Origin: JAQBFJ01 sp032123435
GTDB lineage: Bacteria; Verrucomicrobiota; Kiritimatiellia; UBA8416; JAQBFJ01
DNA length: 26,475 nt
NCBI GenBank assembly: GCA_032123435.1
Contig: JAQBFJ010000162.1
Location: forward strand, 1-26,475
Direction: 5' to 3'
The translations under genes were made by a program, and so were the position numbers. The notes under the pieces are model-generated. The model worked only from the letters and a program-made list of their open reading frames with translations. It searched no databases and was not told where the DNA came from. This document shows, piece after piece, positions 6,432 to 13,968 of this stretch (the first letter of the stretch is position 1; each line of letters opens with the position of its first letter).

Positions 6432-7712
6432 TCAATACGCTTCCGGAATATATGCTGGACACTTTTTCTCCGCAAATACCCGCTTCAACCGCGCGAAACG
6501 CTGAAGCCCGTTTTCAAGCGGTATTTCAGGCCATTTGTCACCCATCAACGGCTGCGCGTACCTGATGAAATCGTCCGTAACATCAATCTTGCTGTCTGTA
6601 AGCCATTCCGCGGGAAATGTGCGCTCACTGTTGGCAACTTTCTCAAGCGGCACTTTATCATAATAAACTTCATAAGCTTCGCCCGGCTTGCGAAGAATCG
6701 TTGACATCCATCCGCTCCCGGCCTTGCGCGCAATTTCTACCGCGTTCCAACCCAGTCTGTAAGCCTCATCAAGATCCTGTACCGAAGCATATATCGCCGT
6801 GTCACGCTGATCAGTGCCCGATACATTCCCGCGAGCCGAGCCTCTTGCCGATAACCCATTATCATTAAGATAAGATACTACCACCTGCTGAGCTGTAAGA
6901 TCACTGGCACCGAATTCCACATGCCCGAACGAATCACGACGCGCCCCGATTTCACCAACATCAAATCCTTCACTCAACGCGACTATACAGCGTCCACTCC
7001 GTTTAAGCTCATCATTGACATTATCTGCCAACTGTTCAAGCGTAAGACCTGATTCAGGCATGTATATCTGAAGCGGCATCTGGCGACCGGGATCAGCAAG
7101 TCGCGCCGCCGCCGGAATATACCCTATTTTTCGGCCCATCATCTGAATCACCAGCACGGGATCACATGTGCATGAACCGGCATTTTCCTCATTGGCGTTC
7201 TGAATGCAGTATGCCCAGTAACGCGCCACCGACCCGTAGCCGGGTGTATGATCAATAAGCTTGAACTCCGAATCACCAACGTCATTATCTATCGTCTTCG
7301 GCACACCAGTAACAACCATTTCCAGCCCGTGTTCGGAAGCAATTTTGCTTATTTTATGGGCCGTATCCATGGAATCATTCCCGCCCGTATAAAAGAAATA
7401 ACCAATATCATGCGCCTTGAATACTTCAACAACCCGCAAAAAATCCTTTACCTGTTTGGATTTGAGTTTATACCGGCACGTCCCTATTGAACCGGCCGCC
7501 GGTGTCGTCCCCAGCAAAGCTGTCTCTGCCGGAAGCTGAATGGAAAGATCTATAAGCTCCTCCTTCAATACTCCCTCTATCCCATGCCATGCTCCATAAA
7601 TCTTTCCGAATTCCGAACCACTCTCATTGCACGCGTCTATCAGCCCGCGTAAAGAACTGTTTATAACAGGTGAGGGCCCGCCTGATTGCGCAACAATAAC
7701 ATTCTTTCCCAT
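6432..7712 (-). CDS. 6-phosphofructokinase, pyrophosphate-dependent type
   Basis: A 426-residue phosphofructokinase converting fructose 6-phosphate to the 1,6-bisphosphate. The N-terminal VIVAQSGGPSPVINSSLRG is the nucleotide/phosphate loop. GGNDS at 110-114 and PKTIDND at 138-144 contain the Asp and Lys found in pyrophosphate-using enzymes, where ATP enzymes have GGDGS and PGTIDND. QMMGRKIGYIPA, the substrate-binding MGR motif, and PESG-type segments follow. The length is greater than the 320 residues of bacterial ATP enzymes and fits the long PPi-type clade. A G-rich ribosome-binding site (GGGGGGGAA) precedes ATG. It is 24 bp after gnd, so glycolytic and pentose-phosphate entry enzymes are probably co-transcribed. 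Confidence 0.9.
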   Translation of the reverse strand: MGKNVIVAQSGGPSPVINSSLRGLIDACNESGSEFGKIYGAWHGIEGVLKEELIDLSIQLPAETALLGTTPAAGSIGTCRYKLKSKQVKDFLRVVEVFKAHDIGYFFYTGGNDSMDTAHKISKIASEHGLEMVVTGVPKTIDNDVGDSEFKLIDHTPGYGSVARYWAYCIQNANEENAGSCTCDPVLVIQMMGRKIGYIPAAARLADPGRQMPLQIYMPESGLTLEQLADNVNDELKRSGRCIVALSEGFDVGEIGARRDSFGHVEFGASDLTAQQVVVSYLNDNGLSARGSARGNVSGTDQRDTAIYASVQDLDEAYRLGWNAVEIARKAGSGWMSTILRKPGEAYEVYYDKVPLEKVANSERTFPAEWLTDSKIDVTDDFIRYAQPLMGDKWPEIPLENGLQRFARLKRVFAEKKCPAYIPEAY

Positions 7713-7736
7713 TTCCCCCCCGTTATTTTTTACAGC

Positions 7737-9194
7737 CTATACATTATACGTTGATGCCGATGTGTCACCGCCCGTCCCTGTCCAGTCGGTGTGAAAAAAC
7801 TCGCCGCGCGGCTTGTCAACACGCTCATACGTATGCGCCCCGAAATAATCACGCTGAGCCTGCAGAAGATTAGCAGGTGAGCGCGCATCCCGGTAAGAAT
7901 CATAATAGTTCAACGCCGCGCTCATGGATGGAACCGCTATGCCGAGATCTATCGCCGTCTTAACAACGTTGCGCCATGATAACTGCGATTCAACAATCAC
8001 TTTCCTGAAATAAGGATCCAGCAACAAACTCGTAAGATTATGATCTTTATCAAACGCCTTCTTTATATCTTCAAGAAACCTTGCCCTGATAATACAGCCG
8101 CCACGCCACATGAGCGCTATGCCGCCATAATTCAAATCCCAGCCATATTCCGCCGCCGCCGCGCGAAGAAGCTGATAGCCTTGCGCGTAAGAACATATCT
8201 TCGCCGCGTAAACAGCATCATGTAACTGCGCCGTAAAAGCCGCCCTGTCCCCTTTGAAAACCGGATCAGGCCCCCGAAGAAGCGCGCTGGCGGCAACACG
8301 TTCATCTTTGACTGCCGAAATACAGCGTGCGAAAACGGCCTCCGCAACCTGTGGAATCCCCACGCCCAGATCAAGACCAGCCTGAGACGTCCATTTGCCC
8401 GTGCCCTTCTGACCCGCTGTGTCCAGAATCATGTCAACCATCGGCTTGCCTGTCTCCGGATCAGTCTTCGCAAGAATCCTGCTCGTGATCTCTATCAAAT
8501 ATGAATCAAGCACGCCTTTATTCCATTCGGAAAACACCTCGCCCATCTCCGCCGGGCTCATGCCCAACCCTTTGCTCATGATCTGATAAGCCTCGCAAAT
8601 CAATTGCATGTCGCCATACTCTATGCCGTTGTGCACCATCTTTACAAAATGACCGGCACCATCATTGCCTATCCAGTCGCAACACGGCGTACCGTCTTCC
8701 ACCTTCGCGGCGATAGCCTGAAAAATAGGCTTCACGCTTTCCCACGCTGCTTTATTCCCACCCGGCATTATCGAAGGCCCCTTCAAAGCACCTTCTTCAC
8801 CACCCGAAACACCCGTACCTATGAAAAGAAGACCTTGCTCCGCCAACGTCTTCGTGCGACGAATTGTATCAGGATAATGACTGTTGCCGCCGTCAATAAT
8901 AATGTCACCCGGATCCAATAATGGGATTATATCTCCTATAATATCATCAACAGCACCACCGGCCTTAACCAGCATCATCACCTTTCGCGGCCTTTCAAGA
9001 GAGCTGACCAGTTCCTCAATGCTGTGACACCCGATGAACTTCTTGCCTTTGCCCCGGCCGTTAATAAACTTGTCAACCTTGCTTACCGTCCGGTTAAAAC
9101 AAGCTACCCTGAAACCTTTGCTCTCCATGTTGAGAATCAGATTCTCACCCATTACCGCAAGACCAATTAATCCGATATCCGCTTTCTTGCTCAT
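7737..9194 (-). CDS. gnd: 6-phosphogluconate dehydrogenase, decarboxylating
   Basis: A 485-residue enzyme of the normal long-form family length (about 470-490). It oxidatively decarboxylates 6-phosphogluconate to ribulose 5-phosphate with NADP. Visible are the Rossmann loop GLAVMGENLILNMESKGF with NRT after beta-2, IIDGGNSHYPDT, GTGVSGGEEGALKGPSIMPG (substrate loop), KMVHNGIEYGDMQLICEAY (catalytic Lys and substrate site), WTSQAGLDLGV, and the C-terminal RDYFGAHTYERVD tail with FHTDWTG. It is the first gene of the minus-strand run gnd, phosphofructokinase, hisI, reductase, GspG-like. Confidence 0.97.
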   Translation of the reverse strand: MSKKADIGLIGLAVMGENLILNMESKGFRVACFNRTVSKVDKFINGRGKGKKFIGCHSIEELVSSLERPRKVMMLVKAGGAVDDIIGDIIPLLDPGDIIIDGGNSHYPDTIRRTKTLAEQGLLFIGTGVSGGEEGALKGPSIMPGGNKAAWESVKPIFQAIAAKVEDGTPCCDWIGNDGAGHFVKMVHNGIEYGDMQLICEAYQIMSKGLGMSPAEMGEVFSEWNKGVLDSYLIEITSRILAKTDPETGKPMVDMILDTAGQKGTGKWTSQAGLDLGVGIPQVAEAVFARCISAVKDERVAASALLRGPDPVFKGDRAAFTAQLHDAVYAAKICSYAQGYQLLRAAAAEYGWDLNYGGIALMWRGGCIIRARFLEDIKKAFDKDHNLTSLLLDPYFRKVIVESQLSWRNVVKTAIDLGIAVPSMSAALNYYDSYRDARSPANLLQAQRDYFGAHTYERVDKPRGEFFHTDWTGTGGDTSASTYNV

Positions 9195-9567
9195 TATTTT
9201 GTCACATCCCGTCTTTCTTAATAATTTCCACTACGAACCTGTTGAATGTCATAATAGCCAGAGATGACAATTAAGCTCAAGAGGCATTCTTTGAAAAAGC
9301 ATGAATCATCATAGAAAAAAGAATTTCCCCGTAATAAATAGAAACAATGTATCATTATCCGCCTCAAAATCACCCCCTTCCATCAGCACCACCAGTTTTC
9401 GTATTCTATATTCATATTGCCATTTTGACTCTTTTTTTACTTGCCATGACAAATCTATACCATTACAGTTCGAGACATATTGGCGCATATTTACAACTGA
9501 AAAAGGCCTGTTTTGGTGGAAATATGCTCTGTTTTATTTGTAAAGTGTTAAGGAAAAGATTGTTGAT
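9195..9567 (+). other. Divergent intergenic region between gnd and the histidine kinase
   Basis: A 373-bp AT-rich stretch without a credible gene. It contains the gnd promoter candidate on the minus strand. The kinase gene reads away on the plus strand from 9568 with AAGGA about 12 bases before its ATG. I looked for a sigma54 -24/-12 element (TGGC-N8-TTGC) and found none; the nearest string, TGGCGCATATTTAC near 9480, lacks the GC at -12. The short open frames here have no coding character. Confidence 0.5.
9251..9280 (-). promoter_or_regulatory. Candidate sigma70-type promoter for the gnd operon
   Basis: On the minus strand TTGAGC (9280-9275) and TATTAT (9256-9251) are separated by 18 bp. They lie 57 bp upstream of the gnd ATG. 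This is pattern evidence only. Confidence 0.4.
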
Positions 9568-10806
9568 ATGAAACCGGGTTTTCTGGATAAACTTATTGAA
9601 CGTCTGGATCTTTTAGACTCGCAGAGCTTGCAGTCATATTTTCTGCGTCTGGCACAGGAAAAAGGTCTGCTTGAAACCATCTTCCAGTCTATCCAGGAAG
9701 GAATAATTGTCATCAATGAAAATGGAGAACTTACTTACGCAAATAAAGTGGCGGAACAATTGCTCGGCTTCTCCATGCAGGAATCCGGCAAAAACAGAAC
9801 AATCAGCCAGTACATGCGCGATATAGATTGGGATAATCTTCTTAAACTTGACAGAGACCAGGAATCCAAACTCGTAACACGCGAAATAGAAATTGCTTAT
9901 CCCGAACACAGATTCGTAAGTTTCTATGTCATTCCAATGCCGGCTCAGAAAAATAAACAGAAGGGCATGGTAATAATCCTTCGTGACGTCACTTACGACC
10001 GTGAACATGAAGCAAGTCTTCTTGAATCAGAACGGACGAATGCCATCAAACTGCTTGCCGCCGGCGTAGCACACGAAATAGGCAATCCGTTGAATGCCAT
10101 GAATATACACCTCCAGCTGATTGATCGGGAGCTCTGCACCCTGTCTGACGAAAAAGTCGGCGAACAGGAAGGGGAAGGGAATATCTCCAGACTCAGAGAA
10201 CTGGTCAAAGTGGCACGAAACGAAGTCACGCGACTTGATCTCATAATAACTCAATTCCTGCGCGCCATAAGACCGGCCAAGCCAACCCGGGTTCTCTCCC
10301 GCATAGATGAATTGCTTAAAGACACTTTGATCCTTCTAAAACATGAAATACAGAACAAAACAATAGACGTAGAAGTAGATTGCTCAGAGTCCATACCCAG
10401 CATTGAAGTAGATAGAGATCAGATCAAGCAGGTGTTTTTCAATATCATCAAGAACGCGTTCGAAGCCATGCCCGACCATGGATCGCTCAGAATCATACTT
10501 TCTACCAAAAGTGATTCGGTCAAAATTATCTTCCAAGACACCGGAATAGGCATCAAACAGGAAGATTTCAGACATATATTCGAACCCTATCATACAACAA
10601 AAGATGACGGGTCCGGCCTTGGCTTAATGATCGTTCACCGCATAATTCAGGATCATGGCGGACAAATGGAAATAACAAGCGCACCCAGTAAGGGGACAAG
10701 CGTTACAATATTCCTACCTTTCGCAGAACATAGAATGCGCCTTCTGCCACCATCAAAAACCGGAAACAAGACCCGCAAAAAAATGCAGAAAGGACACGAA
10801 CAATAA
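9568..10806 (+). CDS. PAS-domain sensor histidine kinase, NtrB/AtoS-like
   Basis: A 412-residue soluble kinase with no membrane segment or signal peptide, so it senses a cytoplasmic cue or a partner protein. Residues 35-145 form a PAS domain (IFQSIQEGIIVINENGELTY, then VAEQLLGF). The dimerisation/phosphoacceptor box is GVAHEIGNPLNAMNIHLQL with His169. The ATPase domain shows the N box (FFNIIKNAFEAMPDHGSLRI), G1 (DTGIGI), F box (IFEPYHTTK) and G2 (GSGLGLMIVHRII). This is the layout of kinases that pair with sigma54 activators, and such an activator follows immediately with overlapping ends. The nitrogen-specific P-II contacts of true NtrB cannot be judged from sequence alone. Confidence 0.92.
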   Translation: MKPGFLDKLIERLDLLDSQSLQSYFLRLAQEKGLLETIFQSIQEGIIVINENGELTYANKVAEQLLGFSMQESGKNRTISQYMRDIDWDNLLKLDRDQESKLVTREIEIAYPEHRFVSFYVIPMPAQKNKQKGMVIILRDVTYDREHEASLLESERTNAIKLLAAGVAHEIGNPLNAMNIHLQLIDRELCTLSDEKVGEQEGEGNISRLRELVKVARNEVTRLDLIITQFLRAIRPAKPTRVLSRIDELLKDTLILLKHEIQNKTIDVEVDCSESIPSIEVDRDQIKQVFFNIIKNAFEAMPDHGSLRIILSTKSDSVKIIFQDTGIGIKQEDFRHIFEPYHTTKDDGSGLGLMIVHRIIQDHGGQMEITSAPSKGTSVTIFLPFAEHRMRLLPPSKTGNKTRKKMQKGHEQ

Positions 10807-12206
10807 AAACAAAAGACAAACCTTCAGTTCTGGTCGTCGACGATGATAAGAATACACGGGACGGCCTTCACCTCGCTCTTAAGCGCGACTATGATGTTGT
10901 ACTCGCCGACAGCGCGGAACAAGCTCTGCGCGTCCTGTCCAACTCGGATATAGATATCATGCTCAGCGATGTGCGAATGCCCGGTATGGACGGGTTGACC
11001 CTGATGCAGAGAGCGCTCGCCGCCAATCATCTGCTCATCTGTATTCTGCTTACTGCTTACGGCACAGTGGAAACAGCTGTGGACGCAATGAAACGAGGCG
11101 CTTTTGACTTTCTGATGAAACCAGTCAACCTGGATCATCTCGACCTCCTCCTGAAAAGGGCTCTCCGTTCGCGCGTAATAGAATCGGAAAACATCAATCT
11201 GCATGAACAGCTTGACGCCAAATACGGCATGGAACAGATCATAGGTACATCACCACCCATGCTGAAGCTTTTTGAGGTAATCAGACAAGTGGCGCCAACT
11301 CAGGCAAATGTGCTTCTTCAGGGGAAAAGCGGCACCGGCAAAGAACTGGTTGCCCACGCCATACACCGCCTGAGCTCCCGTAATAAAGGACCGTTCATCA
11401 CCGTCCATTGCGCGGCACTCACGCCTTCTTTGCTGGAAAGTGAGCTTTTTGGACATGAAAAAGGAGCTTTCACAAACGCAATGTCACGCAGACACGGCCG
11501 CTTTGAGCAGGCCGACGGTGGAACATTGTTCCTGGATGAAATATCCGAAATAGATTCTTCCGTTCAGGTAAAGCTTCTGCGTGTGCTCGAGGAACGCAAA
11601 TTCGAACGGGTAGGTGGTGAAGAAACAATTGAAGTGGATATACGGCTCATCGTTGCCACAAACAGAAAACTGAAAACCCTTGTCGAAGAAGGCTCTTTTC
11701 GCGATGACCTGTTCTTCCGTCTTGATGTCGTCAATATCAATCTGCCCCCCCTGCGAGAGCGCCCCGGCGACATACCTCTACTTTGCTCTACGTTTCTGAA
11801 AGAATTCAACGCGAAAAACCAGAAGGAAATCAAGAGCATAACACCCGACGTCATAAATGTACTGTCTGCATACGACTGGCCAGGCAATGTTCGCGAACTC
11901 AAGAACACAATAGAAAAAATGGTTGTACTGGCACGCAGTGATAAACTGATGGTACGTGATATACCCGCGAATATAAGGGATGCGGCAGACAGTCACCACA
12001 CCCAAAATAAAGGCAATGAACATGAATCAGACATGCTGATATCCGGCACCGAATCACTTGCTGAAACAACAAAACAAATGATCTATTCGGCCCTGGCAAA
12101 ATGTAATAACAACCGCACAAAAGCCGCAACAATGCTGGGAATAAGCCGACGAACACTGCATAGAAGATTAAATGAATACGATCACACACCGGAGGCGGAG
12201 GCTTAA
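10803..12206 (+). CDS. NtrC-family sigma54-dependent response regulator, apparent ATA start
   Basis: Read from ATA 10803 the protein is 467 residues, normal for the family. The receiver domain starts KPSVLVVDDDKNTRDGL, with the phosphoacceptor in LSDVRMPGMDG (Asp56), then LLTAYG and FLMKPV. The AAA+ domain has GKSGTGKE (Walker A), EKGAFTNA (sigma54-contact loop, usually GAFTGA), GGTLFLDEI (Walker B) and LPPLRERPGDIPLL. The C-terminus is a Fis-type helix-turn-helix (NNRTKAATMLGISRRTLHRRL). The first ATG in frame, 10959, falls inside the receiver just before Asp56 and cannot be the true start. Between the upstream in-frame stop at 10731 and 10959 there is no ATG, GTG or TTG. ATA overlaps the kinase stop (ATAA) and has AGAAAGGA eight bases before it. 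A sequencing error is the alternative. Confidence 0.88.
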   Translation: MKTKDKPSVLVVDDDKNTRDGLHLALKRDYDVVLADSAEQALRVLSNSDIDIMLSDVRMPGMDGLTLMQRALAANHLLICILLTAYGTVETAVDAMKRGAFDFLMKPVNLDHLDLLLKRALRSRVIESENINLHEQLDAKYGMEQIIGTSPPMLKLFEVIRQVAPTQANVLLQGKSGTGKELVAHAIHRLSSRNKGPFITVHCAALTPSLLESELFGHEKGAFTNAMSRRHGRFEQADGGTLFLDEISEIDSSVQVKLLRVLEERKFERVGGEETIEVDIRLIVATNRKLKTLVEEGSFRDDLFFRLDVVNINLPPLRERPGDIPLLCSTFLKEFNAKNQKEIKSITPDVINVLSAYDWPGNVRELKNTIEKMVVLARSDKLMVRDIPANIRDAADSHHTQNKGNEHESDMLISGTESLAETTKQMIYSALAKCNNNRTKAATMLGISRRTLHRRLNEYDHTPEAEA

Positions 12207-12241
12207 CCCGACTTTCGCAGATAACGCCGTCAACCGCGTCG

Positions 12242-12454
12242 AGAGATTCATTTACGCTCACTGTGCATGTCTATGGAGATGGCTCAAGGGGGATAACGCT
12301 CTACGAGGACAACACTGATACCTATGATTGTGAAACCGGTGAGTTCAACGAGTTGACACTACACTGGGACGTAACAAAGCGCGATTTGAACCTGCAACGC
12401 ACCCAACGAATTTCCACACAGGAGTATACGATTAAGAACGTGATCAACAGATAG
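12242..12454 (+). pseudogene. Remnant of a GH31 alpha-glycosidase C-terminal domain (DUF5110-like)
   Basis: About 70 codons read RDSFTLTVHVYGDGSRGITL and continue YEDNTDTYDCETGEFNELTL, followed by HWDVTKRDLNLQRTQRIS and a stop. This matches the C-terminal beta-domain of family 31 glycosidases, where LYEDDGDTYDYEKGE is typical. The catalytic domain is absent: upstream lies the complete response regulator in another frame. The frame has no ATG and only an internal GTG at 12263. It is therefore the tail of a deleted glycosidase gene. It ends naturally, which suggests the deletion removed only the 5' part and joined it to the end of the regulator gene. Confidence 0.55.
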
Positions 12455-12603
12455 ACATTGCGTTCATATCTTTTCAGATCCTTCCACTCACGGTACAGAG
12501 CGTCCGCACAGACACGCCACTTCAATGACAGCAAGAGATCGAAATGAATCCTTATTTTGCTATTTTGGGAGTTGGACCTTCAGTCCCCAAAAGCCAACGA
12601 CCT
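12455..12603. other. Non-coding junction between the GH31 remnant and the exosortase gene
   Basis: Taken with the remnant, 12207-12603 is about 400 bp without an intact gene. After the remnant's stop there are 76 bp in which I see nothing, then repeat copy A, then the 15 bp up to the end of the convergent exosortase gene. No T-tailed hairpin terminator is obvious for either side. Confidence 0.5.
12531..12588 (+). repeat. 58-bp dispersed direct repeat, copy A
   Basis: This segment starts GCAAGAGATC and ends CTTCAGTCCCC. It matches 21002-21059 at 51 of 58 positions by hand, without gaps and in the same orientation. It lies 15 bp past the exosortase stop codon when read on the minus strand. Together the copies bracket the exosortase module. 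Confidence 0.8.
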
Positions 12604-13968
12604 TTACAGTTTTTCTACTACAACGAAAACCCACCAAGGGCCTTTCGTCTTGCCAAACGTAGAGGCCCAGTACCAACTGGATACATCACTCCATGTTTGG
12701 CCAGTATTGTCACGAAACTGCTCGTGTACCAGTAAACGACATCCATTCTGTTCTACTTGGAACGCACCCCATGCCTTATCTTGTTCATCGATATACAAAG
12801 GGAAAGGTCTAATTTTGGCGCCATATGCGCGGAAACAATCGGATGCAGGATGCAACTTTCTGGTCGGGACAGTAACCCACCGCATAATTATTTCATGATG
12901 CCCATCAGTAAATCGCGCGGTTTGGCCGGGAAAGTTTTTCATAAAACGTGCTTCTCTTTCAGATAACTCAAGCAAAGTAAGGGGGCGGTCATTCCATGCA
13001 TCAGGCCATCCCGGAAATGTTTCATTTACACACTGTACTTTTCTGCATAGAGGCAACATCGGTATGAGCCCAACGAATAAACTTACGATAATACAGACGT
13101 ATATGGACTTGAGCGAAAACACTGTTTTTTCGGCATTAGAGGATGACGCAACGACATGCTGTTTATCTCTTTCGCTTAATCTGTTCGTCTGGTGTTCGTG
13201 CAGACGATGAACGACAAAGAAAATTAGACCGGACAGAAAACAAAACACAACGATACCAACTGCATCATGAAAACCAGACGGCAACTCAATGACGTCAGCT
13301 TCTAAATAGAACAACGACGCTGATCTCAAAATGTTGGAGGCAACGACGAGCAGTAAAGCAAGTACTCCGGCTGTAATTGTGCGAAAAGCTGACAAACGAT
13401 ATATTGATGTTAAAGTGAAAAGAAGATAGCCGCCAACCCACAGCATACGAATACCGCTGCACGGCGCGTCTATCCATACCAGCTTGGTCCCCCACAGCAG
13501 ACACGTGCCTTCGCGTACGACCTCAAATCCGCCCAGTCGAAGGATCGGAATCGTGAAAACGGCAACCAATACTCTCATTGGATACCCAAGGTAGAACTGA
13601 AGCGATGGAATAAGAGGCAGAGAAAGAAGGAATAATCCTAGAATTCCTATCTCAGGCCACCGTCTACCTTTGAACATTGACAGTAAAACTGCCAGTGTTG
13701 AAAATGCAATAGCAGCTTCAATTTCAGATGGAACAAACCTGTAAAGAAAACCATATGACAATAAAAAGAATATGGGCACACTCAGTGTAATTTCCCTCTG
13801 GGTAGTCTTTATTTGACGCACCCATAGGAGGAATATGGCCGTACCCAGCGCAAGAAGTCCGTATTCATCTCCGTGACTATTGATAACCCGTGAGGCGTAC
13901 CAACGCCATACGGGCCAGAGCGCCAAAAGTTGAAGAACAGTGATTAGGAACAGTGTTCTCACCTGCAT
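12604..13968 (-). CDS. Exosortase fused to an EpsI-like C-terminal domain
   Basis: A 454-residue membrane protease/transpeptidase. The first 260 residues contain about eight hydrophobic segments and the exosortase catalytic set: PCSGIR with Cys170, SNILRSASLF with Asn212 and Arg215, and GFHDAVG with His234. A further membrane segment at about 287-305 leads to a soluble domain (310-454) of the EpsI type, with RKLHPASDCFRA in place of the usual HPPxxC motif. Exosortases cleave PEP-CTERM tails and attach the proteins to the envelope. The gene overlaps the end of the VIT protein gene by 10 bp. That protein bears the only matching tail in the window, so this looks like a dedicated single-target enzyme, as in XrtN or XrtK systems. 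The subtype was not determined. Confidence 0.85.
   Translation of the reverse strand: MQVRTLFLITVLQLLALWPVWRWYASRVINSHGDEYGLLALGTAIFLLWVRQIKTTQREITLSVPIFFLLSYGFLYRFVPSEIEAAIAFSTLAVLLSMFKGRRWPEIGILGLFLLSLPLIPSLQFYLGYPMRVLVAVFTIPILRLGGFEVVREGTCLLWGTKLVWIDAPCSGIRMLWVGGYLLFTLTSIYRLSAFRTITAGVLALLLVVASNILRSASLFYLEADVIELPSGFHDAVGIVVFCFLSGLIFFVVHRLHEHQTNRLSERDKQHVVASSSNAEKTVFSLKSIYVCIIVSLFVGLIPMLPLCRKVQCVNETFPGWPDAWNDRPLTLLELSEREARFMKNFPGQTARFTDGHHEIIMRWVTVPTRKLHPASDCFRAYGAKIRPFPLYIDEQDKAWGAFQVEQNGCRLLVHEQFRDNTGQTWSDVSSWYWASTFGKTKGPWWVFVVVEKL

Noticed and set aside
9476..9495. Possible sigma54 promoter for the kinase gene
   Set aside because: The string has TGGC but lacks the GC at -12 with the required spacing.
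9301..9571. Two overlapping plus-strand frames upstream of the histidine kinase
   Set aside because: They are AT-rich, of low complexity, lack start signals and resemble no protein; the region is better read as promoter DNA.
12322..12534. Minus-strand 70-codon frame with a hydrophobic stretch
   Set aside because: It overlaps the GH31 remnant in antisense and the repeat copy; the hydrophobic run alone is not evidence of a gene.
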